This document shows positions 30,510 through 42,042 of a stretch of DNA of 64,000 nt, one piece after another. The stretch is from Schistocerca nitens (Eukaryota > Arthropoda > Insecta > Orthoptera > Acrididae). The DNA lies in assembly GCF_023898315.1 (NCBI RefSeq), contig NC_064618.1:248595076-248659075 (forward strand). Reading direction: 5' to 3'. The position numbers and the translations under genes are program-made. The notes under the pieces were generated by a model that had not been told where the DNA came from, made no database searches, and saw only the letters and a program-made list of their open reading frames with translations. The first letter of the stretch is position 1; each line of letters begins with the position of its first letter.

Positions 30510-32830
30510 GTTACACTGCCAATATCCAAGCTACTTCCCTCTTCTCCCCAACATAGATATTCCGTCTTTACACAATTAATTTTCAAACGCCACTTTTTAT
30601 ACTCTCCCAGCTACTGCTTCAGCACATAAGACATCGTCTTCATTGTTTGCTGCAGTGACCTGATCATGAGCACAGAAAAATGTGTATATACACTGGTTCC
30701 CTACTTTAGTGTCCATGCCCATGCACTTTCTACGCCACAAATTCAGTGCCTTCTACACACACATCTTAAAGGGTGTGGGAGACAGACAATATCTTGCTTC
30801 AGTTATTCTGAAGACCTCTCTGGAAATTTCTTTCCCTATTTTAATGACACATCCTGCTGACTTGTAGAGGTTTATGATGCTTCTTACACAAAGTTTTGGC
30901 AGTTCCCCTCAGCACTGTACCTTGAACAATAGCTTTAGTTTCACTGTATCATATGCCTTTTCAAGAAACATGAAAACCAAATGACTTCTTAGATTCCGTC
31001 AGTCTCTTCTCCATGATTTGTCTCAGGTTAAAGATTTTATCTACACTTGACCTGCCTCTTCTAAAGCCACTTTGTTCTTCCACTTCATTAACAAACTTCT
31101 CCATTCTTGATTTTAAAATCCTTCCAGATAACCTGTTAATTGTACATATGACACTTACGCCACAATAATTGCTACATATTTTCTTGCTGCCTTTCTATGT
31201 ATGGGACTTAGATATGCTAGGTTCCACCTTACTGGAATTTCCTCCCCATCTTACATACATTTCTTAAATGAGTTGCTTAAACATTCATAAAAAATGCTTG
31301 GGCCTTAGCTGACTAATTCTATTGGTACATTTCCATGACCTGATGATTTACCAGTTTCCATTTTTGTAGCTGCCTCTAGCAGTTATTTTCTCTACCTGTT
31401 CACTCTCCTTGTTCTGCCATATCTCCCACTTTATTCCCTTGTACTCAGTCTTTTCTTCTGTTAACATGCCTTTAAAGTGCTTCTTCCACTCTACCAAACT
31501 GATAACCGGCAGGTTTTTCTTTCTTTTACTTCTTTTCCCAGCCCTGCAATCATTTTTCATGCTGCAGTCACTTTTGTGCCCCCCAGGCACCGTTCAACTT
31601 CTTCGCATTTACCCCCCAGGTTTCATTTTCCTTTTTGCTGACGTTCTTTTTAACTCATTCTAATATACAAGGCTCTATCATGTTTGTCTCGTGGTATCAA
31701 CCAGTTTTATAGAACATCTTTTTTTAGGTTCACTTTTTCTTCAGTGCTTTGAGTCCACCATTGTTGGCGCTGCTTTCTTTCTTCCACTTCCTGCTCCAGT
31801 GCTTCAAATGGTGCATCATGTATGCATTTTTTAATTCCTTGGTACATACACTCCGCCATTTCTTCTTGTAAGTGCCTAAGTTTGTTTGCAAACCAGTTAT
31901 ATATAAATTGTACAGACTCTTGAGTCAAGCTATCTAAGATGCATTTCATAGTATCCACTGTCCTCATGGGAATATTTGCCTCTTTAATTTGTCTGTGGCC
32001 CTTGGATGTTACTATCATCTTTGCACCTAACAGGAAATGGTCTGAGCCACATTCTGCAGCTGTAGACCCCAACATCATTATTGTTCTTATGTTAGAATTT
32101 TATTTTGAATAATATAGTCTATTATTGACCTGATATTTCTGGAAGAAATCCCCCGTGTATACTTGTGAATCCGCTTGTGAGGAAAGAACCCACCTAAAAT
32201 CTTTAAGGACAATGTCTCTCACTTATCCACTAACCTTTCTCCTTTCTCCATTCTCATTTACTCTGTCATCTCTCTATCTTCCCACTACTCCACGACAAAG
32301 GGTCAGCCTACTATTCCATTAAAATTATATCTTTGCAGGAACTTACTCTCTCTAGCACACTTGTTAATTTCTCATAAAACTCATCAATTACTTTGCTGTC
32401 AGCTTCACTTTTAGGTGCATAAGCCCCAATAATAATCAATTTGAGGCCTTATTTTGAGATTCCTACGGTCGTTCACCTCTCATCAACTTCCTCCCAGCAT
32501 TTGATATCTCTTCTGTGCTTCATATGGACAGCTATTGAACCCCCCTCCCCCACCCCTCCGGTCCTTACCTCCTTTTTAGTGCCACTGTAAAAAGAATATA
32601 ATCTGCTTGACCTTTTTTTTCGCTGAGGACACACCCATCGGCCTTCAACCTCCCTAGTTCCTGGAATGCTTCTCTTTTCTTTGTGTCCAAGCCCTGCACA
32701 TCCCACGTTGTTATAAACAGAGTGCTTTTCCGTAGCCACTTTCGTCTCTATGATGATCCAAGCCGAAAAATAGTTTTTACAAATGCTTGTAAGCTGGCCT
32801 AACAATTCAACTCCCATCCTGGAGATCCGG
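30510..32830 (-). mobile_element. LINE endonuclease and RT regions, decayed
   Basis: The minus strand starts with endonuclease remnants (32473-32817: VGCAGLGHKEKRSIPGT, then MKHRRDIKCWEEVDER) and continues with CGSDHFLLGAKM (about 32050-32015, the SDH motif of APE-type endonuclease). A linker follows (31348-31590: WKKHFKGMLTEEK; SGHGNVPIELVS near 31330), then RT at 30930-31100 (FLEKAYDTVKLK) and a degraded active-site region near 30660. There are many frameshifts and stops. It is an old copy, clearly older than the RTE element at 38845. Confidence 0.7.
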
Positions 32831-32908
32831 GCAGTATTTTGTGGTTGTCATTCCCTAGGAAGATCGTATTCCCAAGGCTTTGAGCTCTGCCTGCCTGCTA
32901 AATCAAGG

Positions 32909-33148
32909 TTGATTGGGTTGATTTGGGGGAGGAGACCAAACTGTGAGGTCATCGGTCTCATCAGATTAGGGAAGGATGGGGAATGAAGTCGGCCATGCCC
33001 TTTCAAAGGAACCATTCCGGCATTTGTTTGAAGCGATTTAGGGAAATCACGGAAAAACCTAAATCAGGATGGCCGAACGCGGAATTGAACCATCGTCTTC
33101 CCGAATGCGAGTCCAGTTTGCTAACCACTGCGCCATCTCGCTCGGTCA
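32909..33148 (-). mobile_element. tRNA-derived SINE, family D
   Basis: The minus strand has the head CCGAGCGAGATGGCGCAGTG, B-box-like GGTTCAATTCCGC, CCTGATTTAGGTTTTTCCGT and an A/C-rich tail. Imperfect target duplication TAAATCAAGG / TAAGTCAAGG at 32899-32908 and 33149-33158. Same family as 43433-43658. Confidence 0.85.
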
Positions 33149-33158
33149 TAAGTCAAGG

Positions 33159-33818
33159 AAAGGAAACATCAGGACTGATTGTAGGAAAGATGGGATGTTG
33201 TGAGATACTCTTCGTCTCCTTCCTCCACGGAGGCCTGGCCAGATTTACGAAAGAACGAGGGACAGAAACTATATATACTTCAGATTGTGTCAAAGAATAA
33301 GTATATTTAAAAGGAAATGTGAATTTCTCATTTAGGAAATAGTAGGTTTATTGGTTGTGTTATTAAGGTTAACGTGGCAATGCACTATTGATATTTAAGT
33401 TCTAAGTAATAAAGTTTCTCGCTAAAAAGTTACTTACAAACAATGTATTTTGAGATAAAAATTAAATATGATTTTACGCTATCCTATGATTTTTTAAATG
33501 GAGAGGCACTCCCTCAACTTTTCCTATTGAGTCGAGAGTATGAAGAACTCATTATTTATGCAAAGAAGCAAAACTAAGAAATAGCACAAGAAAACAATCT
33601 AACTTGAAAAATGCTTCACTAGGTTTCACGTTTAATTTTGGAAGAAATGAGAAAATCGCAAGTTTATATAAATTTTTTTACATCACAACAAAAAAAAAAT
33701 GATTAAAAGTTGTCTTAAAAAACTATTTGTTAAATCAAACAGAAGAAACCTTAAAAATCTATAGTGAAAAAGAAAAAAGAAACAAACTTGCTTGCAATAA
33801 TTATATGTTCTAAAGCTA
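33159..33818. other. No gene recognised; AT-rich
   Basis: Only short frames. It ends at the 5' edge of the Gypsy-like fossil. Confidence 0.4.
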
Positions 33819-33823
33819 CGTAA

Positions 33824-34877
33824 AGCCCGGTCCACACGCAACGATCTGTCTGCGCAGACATCGGCGCAGATATCTGTACATGCAAAATATCGCTGCAAAT
33901 GTGGTGTGTTCACACGACACAAACCCCAATCTACTACTCGCCCACCATCTGTCGGTGTAGTAAAGAAATATCAGTGGCTAGCGACTACACTCCCCGTAAA
34001 CGTCAAAAATTTAATTCAGTTATTTTGAAATATAGAAATGGAGGAAGTTCTGTTGTGGTCTGTGTTCGCAACATGTGTTGCAAAAAACATTAAGACCAAC
34101 CGCAGGAAACGGAGAAAGCGGTCAAAATGGTGTAGACAGTGGCTGCTAAAGCGAAAGCAGTTTTCAACGTAAATTTACTGCGAGAGTTGCAGGGCGAACC
34201 TAACGACTGGCGACGTTATTTGCGGATGGATGTCGAAACTTATAATTATCTCTTAAAGCTTGTAACCCCTCATATTATGAGAAAAAATACTTGTATAGAG
34301 AAGGGCAATTTCTCCTCATGAACAGTTGGCGGTAACATTAAGATTTCTAGCAACAGGAAGGAACTACAAGGATTTGGAATTTTCAACTGCAATATCGAAA
34401 CAAGAGTTGAGTGAAATAAACCCCCAATTTTTCAATTAGAGCAATGTATGCTGCTGTCTTTTTGTCTCGGTCATCTGTGTTGGCAGCGCTGTGTAGCGTT
34501 TCGCATTGGATCTCTGACTGCGCTTTCTTCCACAAACATGGGTGGTTTCCATATATTTCAATGAATCCACTTACAAACTCTCGAGAACACTGACGAGTTT
34601 CAGCCCTGTGCGCACAAATACAAACACTAGACTGAGTAAACAGCTGTTTCGCGCCAGATTTGCGGCGATCTCCTGTCCACACGCTCCAACTTGCCTGTGC
34701 AGATGTGGTTTGAACCCACAGATTTGAGAGGTTTCGCTCAAACCTCAAACTCCAACTTCCAGGTTTGCACACACCTCAGGTTGGTGCAAATCGTCTGTCC
34801 ACATGCAACGATCTGTCTGCGCGGATGTGATGTGCGCAGACATTTGCGCAGACAGATCGTTGCGTGTGGACGGGCCT
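33824..34877 (+). mobile_element. PIF-Harbinger-type transposon, reduced
   Basis: TIRs AGCCCGGTCCACACGCAACG (33824) and, inverted, AGGCCCGTCCACACGCAACG (ending 34877) share about 32 bp and lie inside TAA (33821-33823 and 34878-34880), the TWA-type target of PIF-Harbinger. It holds only the start of a transposase. The right end contains an extra inverted copy of the terminal motif (34797-34871), a palindrome that would fold back. It has inserted into the first TAA of the 5' LTR (TGTAAGTGGGC). Confidence 0.82.
34038..34437 (+). pseudogene. PIF-Harbinger transposase N-terminal fragment
   Basis: From the ATG at 34038 the frame reads KTNRRKRRKRSKWCRQWLLK. After a frameshift near 34165 it continues with NLLRELQGEPNDWRRYLRMD and YNYLLKLVTPHIMRKNT (to 34310). 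After another shift it reads HEQLAVTLRFLATGRNYKDL, the N-terminal and HTH region typical of Harbinger transposases (LRMD...; TLRFLATG). The catalytic domain is missing, so this copy is non-autonomous. Confidence 0.8.
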
Positions 34878-35676
34878 TAAGTGGGCTGCTTCTGGGCTGC
34901 ATATGTGTTGGCAGCGCTGTGTAGCGTTTTGCATTGGATCTCTGACTGCGCTTTCTTTGTAAGAGACTCTGTGGCTGGTCGGACTCGTTGTTGGAAGATA
35001 ATCGCCAATACTGTTGGACAGTTGGAAGTTAGTCGCTAAGAGTGATGGAAGTACTGTTGGCCAGTTGGAGGTGAACATCCAGCAGAGATGGATGTTAGAT
35101 GTGAGAAGTTTGCATTGATGGAGGGTAGAGCTCTGAAGTGTTAACGTAGGCTAACGATTTGTACATGTGACTTGGAGATTGAATATTATTCATGATTATA
35201 TACCTTTGTACTAGATGTCAATGATGATTTATATTCATGTCTGAACTGGATGTTACATTATTAAGGTAAAAGAAATACATTATTCCGTTTGCAACAAAAT
35301 CTTTCCTTTGCTAACCACATGTCTATTAGTAGTAATGGCTTTAGTAGTTAGTTAGAATCTTTTATTTAAATGGTGGGATGGACGCTCGCTATATTGCAGT
35401 TGTTCACATAATGAAGATTTTTGTGAGGTAAGTGCTTAATGAAATGTATAGGCTATTGTTGAATTAATTATTTGAAATCAGGTTGTAATTTTTTGAGCAG
35501 TCAGATTGTTTTGTGCTAGAATACTGTGGGTCAATGTCGAAATGAGAAGAAAGAGAAAGTAGGCTCAGTACGTTCAGTTTTACTCAGCTGTTTCAGAATC
35601 AAATAACATAGAAATTTCATTTTCTGTCATTCAGCAATTTAAGTACAGACACACACATTTAAATAAAGATGTTTCA
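34876..35676 (+). repeat. 5' LTR of the Gypsy-like fossil
   Basis: About 800 bp matching 43695-44495 through blocks such as GCATTGGATCTCTGACTGCG, CTTGGAGATTGAATATTATT and CTAACCACATGTCTATTAGT. Its very first bases are displaced to 33819 by the Harbinger insertion. Confidence 0.8.
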
Positions 35677-35984
35677 CCTTTTGACCCTTGGCTGAGGATG
35701 CCTCACAGGAATCTTCTGATCTTTCTGGTATTTTGAATAATTGGTGCATGATTAGAAATTAGTTATTGTGACTGCTAGCGTGTAATTGCATACAGAATGT
35801 CCTTTGTAGTTGTAGTTTTTCATTGCTGTACGATATTGTAATGAGCAAAGTAGTTGTGGCATGCATGTTGATTTGCACTAAGTATTTTGCAGTCGCTTTT
35901 ACTATTAATTAGATATTTATTATTTTCAATGCTATTTTTGCTCCTCAAAGTGTGTTTTCTGAGTTATTGTGTGAAATTCTGTGA

Positions 35985-37100
35985 TAATCATGGCGTGTGA
36001 AAAGCGCAACACTAGGCTACAAAGTAAATTGACAAATGATAGTGACAATGAGTGTAGCTTGTCAGCACTACCTTGTAATGAAGTGACAAATGTCCAACAT
36101 AATTTGGTAATTGTGCATAGGGAAATGGACCACACAGTCAACAGTGGTGTAGACAGTGAAACAATTAATGAACAGGGAAGTATTGTCGATCAATCGGTCA
36201 GCAATAGCACGCTTCAGGAATACAAAATGACAGAACAAAATCTTGCAAAAACTGTAGATTGAGGTTTGCGTCCTTACCCTTTTCTCAATTAAGTGAAGAC
36301 TCACTGTCTGCTTTTCAAAATGCGAGTGTTGCTGAGCAAAGGCACTGTCGAAAAGCACAAAGGAACATGTTCCAGACGCTGATATATTGTTATTACAATT
36401 AATACAACAAATAAGACAAAATCAGGAACAATCACAGCAAAAAATGGAATAAAATCAGAAGCAAATTAAAGAAACACTTGAACAAACACGTGAAGGTTTA
36501 ACCGCTGAGTTACTTAAAATCGAATCGAAATATCAATTAATTTCTGAAGATGTAAAAACACAAATTTGTGAGCATTTTCAGCCTATTCTTTCGCGACATG
36601 AAAACACATTACAGACTCATGAAGCAGCCATAAAATAACAGCAGACTATTGTTCACGAAAATCACGACACCATGCAGCCTAAAATTGACTCAATTGCGTC
36701 TACCGATATGGTCATGCTACTTTACTAAATCAAGAAAACCTAAAGGACACAGTAGATAAGGTTTCTATACAAATGGACACTCTGAAACTTGGTTCAGAAA
36801 AACACACAAAGGAAATCGGTACATTATCGGAAAAAAGTAGTCGAACTTTCGGATCAGCTAACTAATTTATCTACGAATGTAGATGATGATCTGAATGACA
36901 CAAGATCGGTAGCCTTTACTGACACAGAGGAGTACGAGCAAATTAGGAAATTCAAACAAAATCAGAAACAAATCAATACACAGTACAAAAGAGAAATGCG
37001 GGAAGTTCAAGATCAGTTGACTCACGTAATACAAGAATTACATATTTCAGAGGGCACGCGCGCTCCAACAAGGGAAGAGGGATTCAGAAATAAGTAAAAG
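35985..37100 (+). pseudogene. gag-like region of the Gypsy-like fossil
   Basis: A region of long hydrophilic frames rich in Gln, Glu, Lys and Asp, of the coiled-coil type found in gag-like polyproteins of insect LTR elements. It is broken in several places. No nucleocapsid zinc knuckle was recognised. The assignment rests on its place just after the 5' LTR and on composition. Confidence 0.45.
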
Positions 37101-38844
37101 TCACAATGTAACAATACAGGATATTCTGGAGTTTTCGAAAGGAGTTGGCAACGTGCACCGAGTCTTGAGATGGAACCGCCAACACGCTGTTAACATGACC
37201 GATATGCAACTCGCCGACACGATGATATTGACTATAAACTATTTATCACTAACGTAAATTTAAAACATTCAAGAATTCCGGTAATTATATACATCCGTAA
37301 GCTTGGCTTCATCAGTTTGCTCATTGATTTCCTCATAATTGGTCATTAAAGAACAAAAAAAGGACTACAGCACATTTCGCATGTAAAACCGTTTATTGAG
37401 AGATAATTTGCTTTCTAAGTCTTTGCTATAAAATTTTTTACTTCACATTACTATTTAGCTTTGTCACACATAGAAACTGTTACCATGCAACACTGTTTTG
37501 AAGCCTACTATCCAGTAAAGAACCTATGGAACTTATTAAGACAGTAGCATTACGAGTCCACTTTTACAGGGAACAGACGACACAGTCTCCGTGTATGTAC
37601 ATTTTTGTTTGTTGGTTGCAGGTTTACGTAACGACTATAAGGCTTGCATACTTGAAGCATATACTGCTAATGAGATTTTACTGAAATATATTGGTTTACT
37701 TGGAAAGACATATTTTATTTAAAGTACCTTCTGAGAGATTACAGATAACAGAGTACTCGGTTTGTTTGACAGCTACACGATTATACTACGACGCTACTAA
37801 TGAGTGACACAGTTTCTGTTATTATTTTTGCGCTGCGTTCATTTGTTTTATGTCTGCACAGTTTCTGCGTTCTTCTGGAAAGTAAAACATATTTTGGTAA
37901 TGACTTTTGTGACATAGCTGCAATGAGATAGGTATTTTTCGTAACACAACAATACGTTACAGTACAGTACTTTCTTGGTCAAGGTAATGTACATAATAAC
38001 TATGACATCTATACACATAGAATTTTTACTTTTGTATATGACAAAGTAAGTACATTGACTTCTGGAGAACTTTGCTTATGAACGACGATAACTACGACAC
38101 TTGGCACATTTTTACCCATAGCCAATGACAGAAATTATCTTACAGCAAGATGCACAGTTTAGCGCCACATGACACTCATTAGAGTGATTATCTTTCGTAC
38201 TTGGAATATTTTTAGAAATATTTTAGAGCTACTATGACATAGAGAAGATTTTTGGCGACACATTTCATTCCATTGTTGTTACCTGTGACATCTGAGGGTA
38301 TAATGACATTAGCCCTCAGGGGGGTACTCGATTACTTTGTATACCGTGCTTGTGGCAAGCGCAAGGAGCCCTAGCTAATATGGTATTTGCTTATACAACT
38401 TTACAAATCAGTACCATATTTCTCTAACACAGAATTGCATAGCTATCTCATCATTTAACTGAGAGAGACAAAAATTTACTTCACACTTATATTATTGTAC
38501 GTTGTCTGCATTTTGGGAAATTTTCACATTTACTTTAGGAACTACTGTGATACACGAGAGATTTAAGTGATGTATTTTTTATGGGATCGTGATTTTTGAA
38601 GTACATTTGAGGCAGATGACTCTATTGAAGCGAACAGAGAGAATATTTTTAGAGGTTTTGAGATTATTGAAGGTAGCTATACGATTTTGAGATGTGATTG
38701 ATCTGTTATGACATGTTATTATAGAATCGTACTTAAAGAGTTATGAGACGTGAATATATATGTGAATCTGAGTACCAGAATGCCAACGGAAATTTTTGGA
38801 CATTGTTATTCATGATTTCGTTTCTATACACTTCTAACTTTCCC
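37101..38844. other. Interior of the Gypsy-like fossil, no coding recognised
   Basis: AT-rich with many repeats of GACATAG- and TTTTGG-like words. No RT, RNase H, protease or integrase motif was found. Confidence 0.4.
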
Positions 38845-39135
38845 CCCATGAACCATGGACCTTGCCGTTGGTGGGTAGGCTTGCGTGCCTCAACAATACA
38901 GATAGCCGTACTGTAAGTGCAACCACAACGGAGGGGCCAGACAAACGTGTGGTTCCTGAAGAGGGGCAGCAGCCTTTTCAGTAGTTGCATGGGCTACAGT
39001 CCGGATGATTGACTGATCTGGCCTTGTAACACAAACCAAAATGGCCTTGCTGTGCTGGTACTGTGAACGGTTGAAAGCAAGGGGAAACTACAGCCGTAAT
39101 TTTTCCCGAGAGCATGCAGCTCTACTGTATGGTTA

Positions 39136-40836
39136 ATGATGATGGCGTCCTCTTGGGTAAAATATTCCGGAGGTAAAATAGTCCCCCATTCGGATTTCCA
39201 GGCGGGGACTACTCAGGAGGACATCGTTATCAGGAGAAAGAAAACTGGCGTTCTACAAATCGGGGCGTGGAATGTCAGATACCTTAATCGGGCAGGTAGG
39301 TTAGAAAATTTTAAAAGGGAAATGGATAGGTTAAAGTTAGATATAGTGGGAATTAGTGACGTTCGATGGCAGGAGGAACAAGACTTTTGGTCAGGTGAAT
39401 ACAGGGTTATAAATACAAAGCCAAATAGGAGTAATGCAGGAGTCGGTTTAATAATGAATAAAAAAATAGGAATGCGGGTAAGCTACTACAAACAGCATAG
39501 TGAACGCATTATTGTGGCCAAGATAGACATGAAGCCCACGCCTACTACAATAGTACAAGTTTATATGCCAACTAGCTCTGTAGATGACGAAGAAATTGGA
39601 GAAATGTATGACGAAATAAAAGAAATTATTCAGATAGTAAAGGGAGACGAAAATTTAATAGTCATGGGTGACTGGAATTCGGTAGTAGGAAAAGGGAGAG
39701 AAGGAAACGTAGTAGGTGAATATGGATTGGGGGTAAGAAATGAAAGAGGAAGCTGCCTGGTAGAATTTTGCACAGAGCACAACTTAATCATAGCTAACAC
39801 TTGGTTCAAGAATCATAATGGAAGGTTGTATACGTGGAAGAAGCCGGGAGATACTGACAGGTTTCAGATAGATTATATAATGGTAAGACAGAGATTTAGG
39901 AACCAGGTTTTAAATTGTAAGACATTTCCAGGGGCAGATGTGGACCCTGACCACAATCTATTGGTTATGAACTGTAGATTAAAACTGAATAAACTGCAAA
40001 AAGGTGGGAATTTAAGGAGATGGGACCTGGATAAACTGACTAAACCAGAGGTTGTACAGAGTTTCAGGGAGAGCATAAGGGAACAATTGACAGGAATGGG
40101 GGAAAGAAATACAGTAGAAGAAGAATGGGTAGCTTTGAAGGATGAAGTAGTGAAGGCAGCAGAGGATCAAGTAGGTAAAAAGACGAGGGCTAGTAGAAAT
40201 CCTTGGGTGACAGAAGAACTACTGAATTTAACTGATGAAAGGAGAAAATATAAAAATGCAGTAAATGAAGCAGGCAAAAAGGAATACAAACGTCTCAAAA
40301 ATGAGATAGACAGGAAGCGCAAAATGGCTAAGCAGGCATGGCTAGAGGACAATTGTAAGGATGTAGAGGCTTATCTCACTAGGGGTAAGATAGATACTGC
40401 CTACAGGAAAATTAAACAGACCTTTGGAGAAAAGAGAACCACTTGTATGAATATCAAGAGCTTAGAAGGAAACCCAGTTCTAAGCAAAGAAGGGAAAGCA
40501 GAAAGGTGGAAGGAGTATATAGAGGGTCTATACAAGAGCGATGTATTTGAGGACAATATTATGGAAATGGAAGAGGATGTAGATGAAGATGAAAAGGGAG
40601 ATATGATATTACGTGAAGAGTTTGACAGAGCACTGAAAGACCTGAGTCGAAACAAGGCCCCGGGAGTAGATAACATTCCATTCGAACTACTGACGGCCTT
40701 GGGAGAGCCAGTCCTGACAAAAGTCTACCTTCTGGTGAGCAAGATGTATGAGACACGCGAAATACCCTCAGACTTCAAGAAGAATATAATAATTCTAATC
40801 TCAAAGAAAGCAGGTGTTGACAGATGTGAAAAATAA
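39136..40836 (+). CDS. RTE endonuclease and RT N-terminal part, 566 aa before the first stop
   Basis: The APE-type endonuclease that nicks target DNA occupies about residues 38-285. GAWNVRYLN (Asn46) is followed by IVGISDVRW (Asp75 where the family normally has Glu), VQVYMPTSS, VMGDWNSVVG (Asp179, Asn181), DRFQIDYIM (Asp246) and VDPDHNLLV (Asp272-His273). A Lys-rich linker (about 285-490) precedes the RT fingers (DLSRNKAPGVDNIPFELL, about 500-517; IPSDFKKNIIILISKK). The frame ends at a nonsense codon at 40834-40836 where the sister copy reads through with Asn-Tyr, so the polyprotein is truncated within the RT. Confidence 0.88.
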   Translation: MMMASSWVKYSGGKIVPHSDFQAGTTQEDIVIRRKKTGVLQIGAWNVRYLNRAGRLENFKREMDRLKLDIVGISDVRWQEEQDFWSGEYRVINTKPNRSNAGVGLIMNKKIGMRVSYYKQHSERIIVAKIDMKPTPTTIVQVYMPTSSVDDEEIGEMYDEIKEIIQIVKGDENLIVMGDWNSVVGKGREGNVVGEYGLGVRNERGSCLVEFCTEHNLIIANTWFKNHNGRLYTWKKPGDTDRFQIDYIMVRQRFRNQVLNCKTFPGADVDPDHNLLVMNCRLKLNKLQKGGNLRRWDLDKLTKPEVVQSFRESIREQLTGMGERNTVEEEWVALKDEVVKAAEDQVGKKTRASRNPWVTEELLNLTDERRKYKNAVNEAGKKEYKRLKNEIDRKRKMAKQAWLEDNCKDVEAYLTRGKIDTAYRKIKQTFGEKRTTCMNIKSLEGNPVLSKEGKAERWKEYIEGLYKSDVFEDNIMEMEEDVDEDEKGDMILREEFDRALKDLSRNKAPGVDNIPFELLTALGEPVLTKVYLLVSKMYETREIPSDFKKNIIILISKKAGVDRCEK

Positions 40837-41962
40837 CGAACTATCAGTTTAATAAGTCCCGGCTGCAAAATACTAACGCGAATTCTTTACAGACGAATGG
40901 AAAAACTAGTAAAAGCCGACCTCGGGGCAGATCAGTTTGGATTCCGTAGAAATATTGGAACACATGAGGCAATACTGACCCTACGACTTATCTTGGAAGC
41001 TAGATTAAGGAAAGGCAAACCTACGTTTCTAGCATTTGTAGACTTAGAGAAAGCTTTTGACAATGTTGACTGGAATACTCTCTTTCAGATTCTGAAGGTA
41101 GCAGGGGTAAAATACAGGGAACTAAAGGCTGTTTACAATTTGTACAGAAACAAAATGGCAGCTATAAGAGTTGAGGGGCATGAAAGGGAAGCAGTGGTTG
41201 GGCAGGGAGTGGGATAGGGTTGTAGCCTCTCCCCAATGTTATTCAATCTGTATATTGAGCAAGCAGTGAAGGAAACAAAAGAAAAATTCGGAGTAGGTAT
41301 TAAAATCCATGGAGAAGAAATAAAAACTTTGAGGTTTCGCCGATGGCATTGTAATTCTGTCAGAGACAGCAAAGGACTTGGAAGAGCAGTTGAACGGAAT
41401 GGATAGCGTCTTGAAAGGAGGATATAAGATGAACATCAACAAAAGCAAAACGAGGATAATGGAATGTAGTCGAATCAAGTCGGGTGATGCTGAGGGAATT
41501 AGATTAGGAAATGAGACACTTAAAGTAGTAAAGGAGTTTTGCTATTAGGGGAGCAAAATAACTGATGATGGTCGAATTAGAGAGGATATAAAATGTAGAC
41601 TGGCAATGGCAAGAAAAGCGTTTCTGAAGGAGAGAAATTTGTTAACATCGAGTATAGATTTAAGTGTCAGGAAGTCGTTTCTGAAAGTATTTGTATGGAG
41701 TGTAGCCATGTATGGAAGTGAAACATGGACGATAAACAGTTTAGACAAGAAGAGAATAGAAGCCTTCGAAATGTGGTGCTACAGAAGGATGTTGATGATT
41801 AGATGGGTAGATCACATAACTAGTGAGGAGGTATTGAATAGAATTGGGGAGAAGAGGAGTTTGTGGCAGAACTTGACAAGAAGAAAGGGATCGGTTGGTA
41901 GGACATGTTCTGAGGCATCAAGGGATCACAAATTTAGCATTGGAGGGCAGCATGGAGGGTAA
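40837..41962 (+). pseudogene. RTE reverse transcriptase, remainder
   Basis: The frame resumes with MEKLVKADLGADQFGFRRN (40897), FVDLEKAFDNVDW and, after another stop near 41215 (GVG*GC in place of GVRQGC), SLSPMLFNLYIEQA. An extra T near 41338 and a change of the second active-site Asp to Gly (FADG for FADD) destroy the active site. The C-terminal part runs from 41606 (ARKAFLKERNLLTSSIDL; IRWVDHITSEEVLNRIGE). Not functional. Confidence 0.88.
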
Positions 41963-42042
41963 AAATCGTAGAGGGAGACCAAGAGATGAATACACTAAGC
42001 AATTCTGAAAGATGTAGGTTACAGTAAGTACTGGGAGAAATG

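Larger units (their letters stand above)
38845..42042 (+). mobile_element. RTE-type LINE, nearly complete but broken
   Basis: A 5' leader (38845-39135, beginning CCCCCATGAACCATGGACCT) is followed by an endonuclease-RT polyprotein on the plus strand. The RT half is co-linear with the minus-strand copy at 20193-21690. The 3' end is missing: the match stops after GTAAGTACTGGGAGA at about 42042, before the CAA-repeat end seen in the other copy. That suggests a later deletion, as LINEs normally lose the 5' end. It lies inside the Gypsy-like fossil. Confidence 0.9.
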
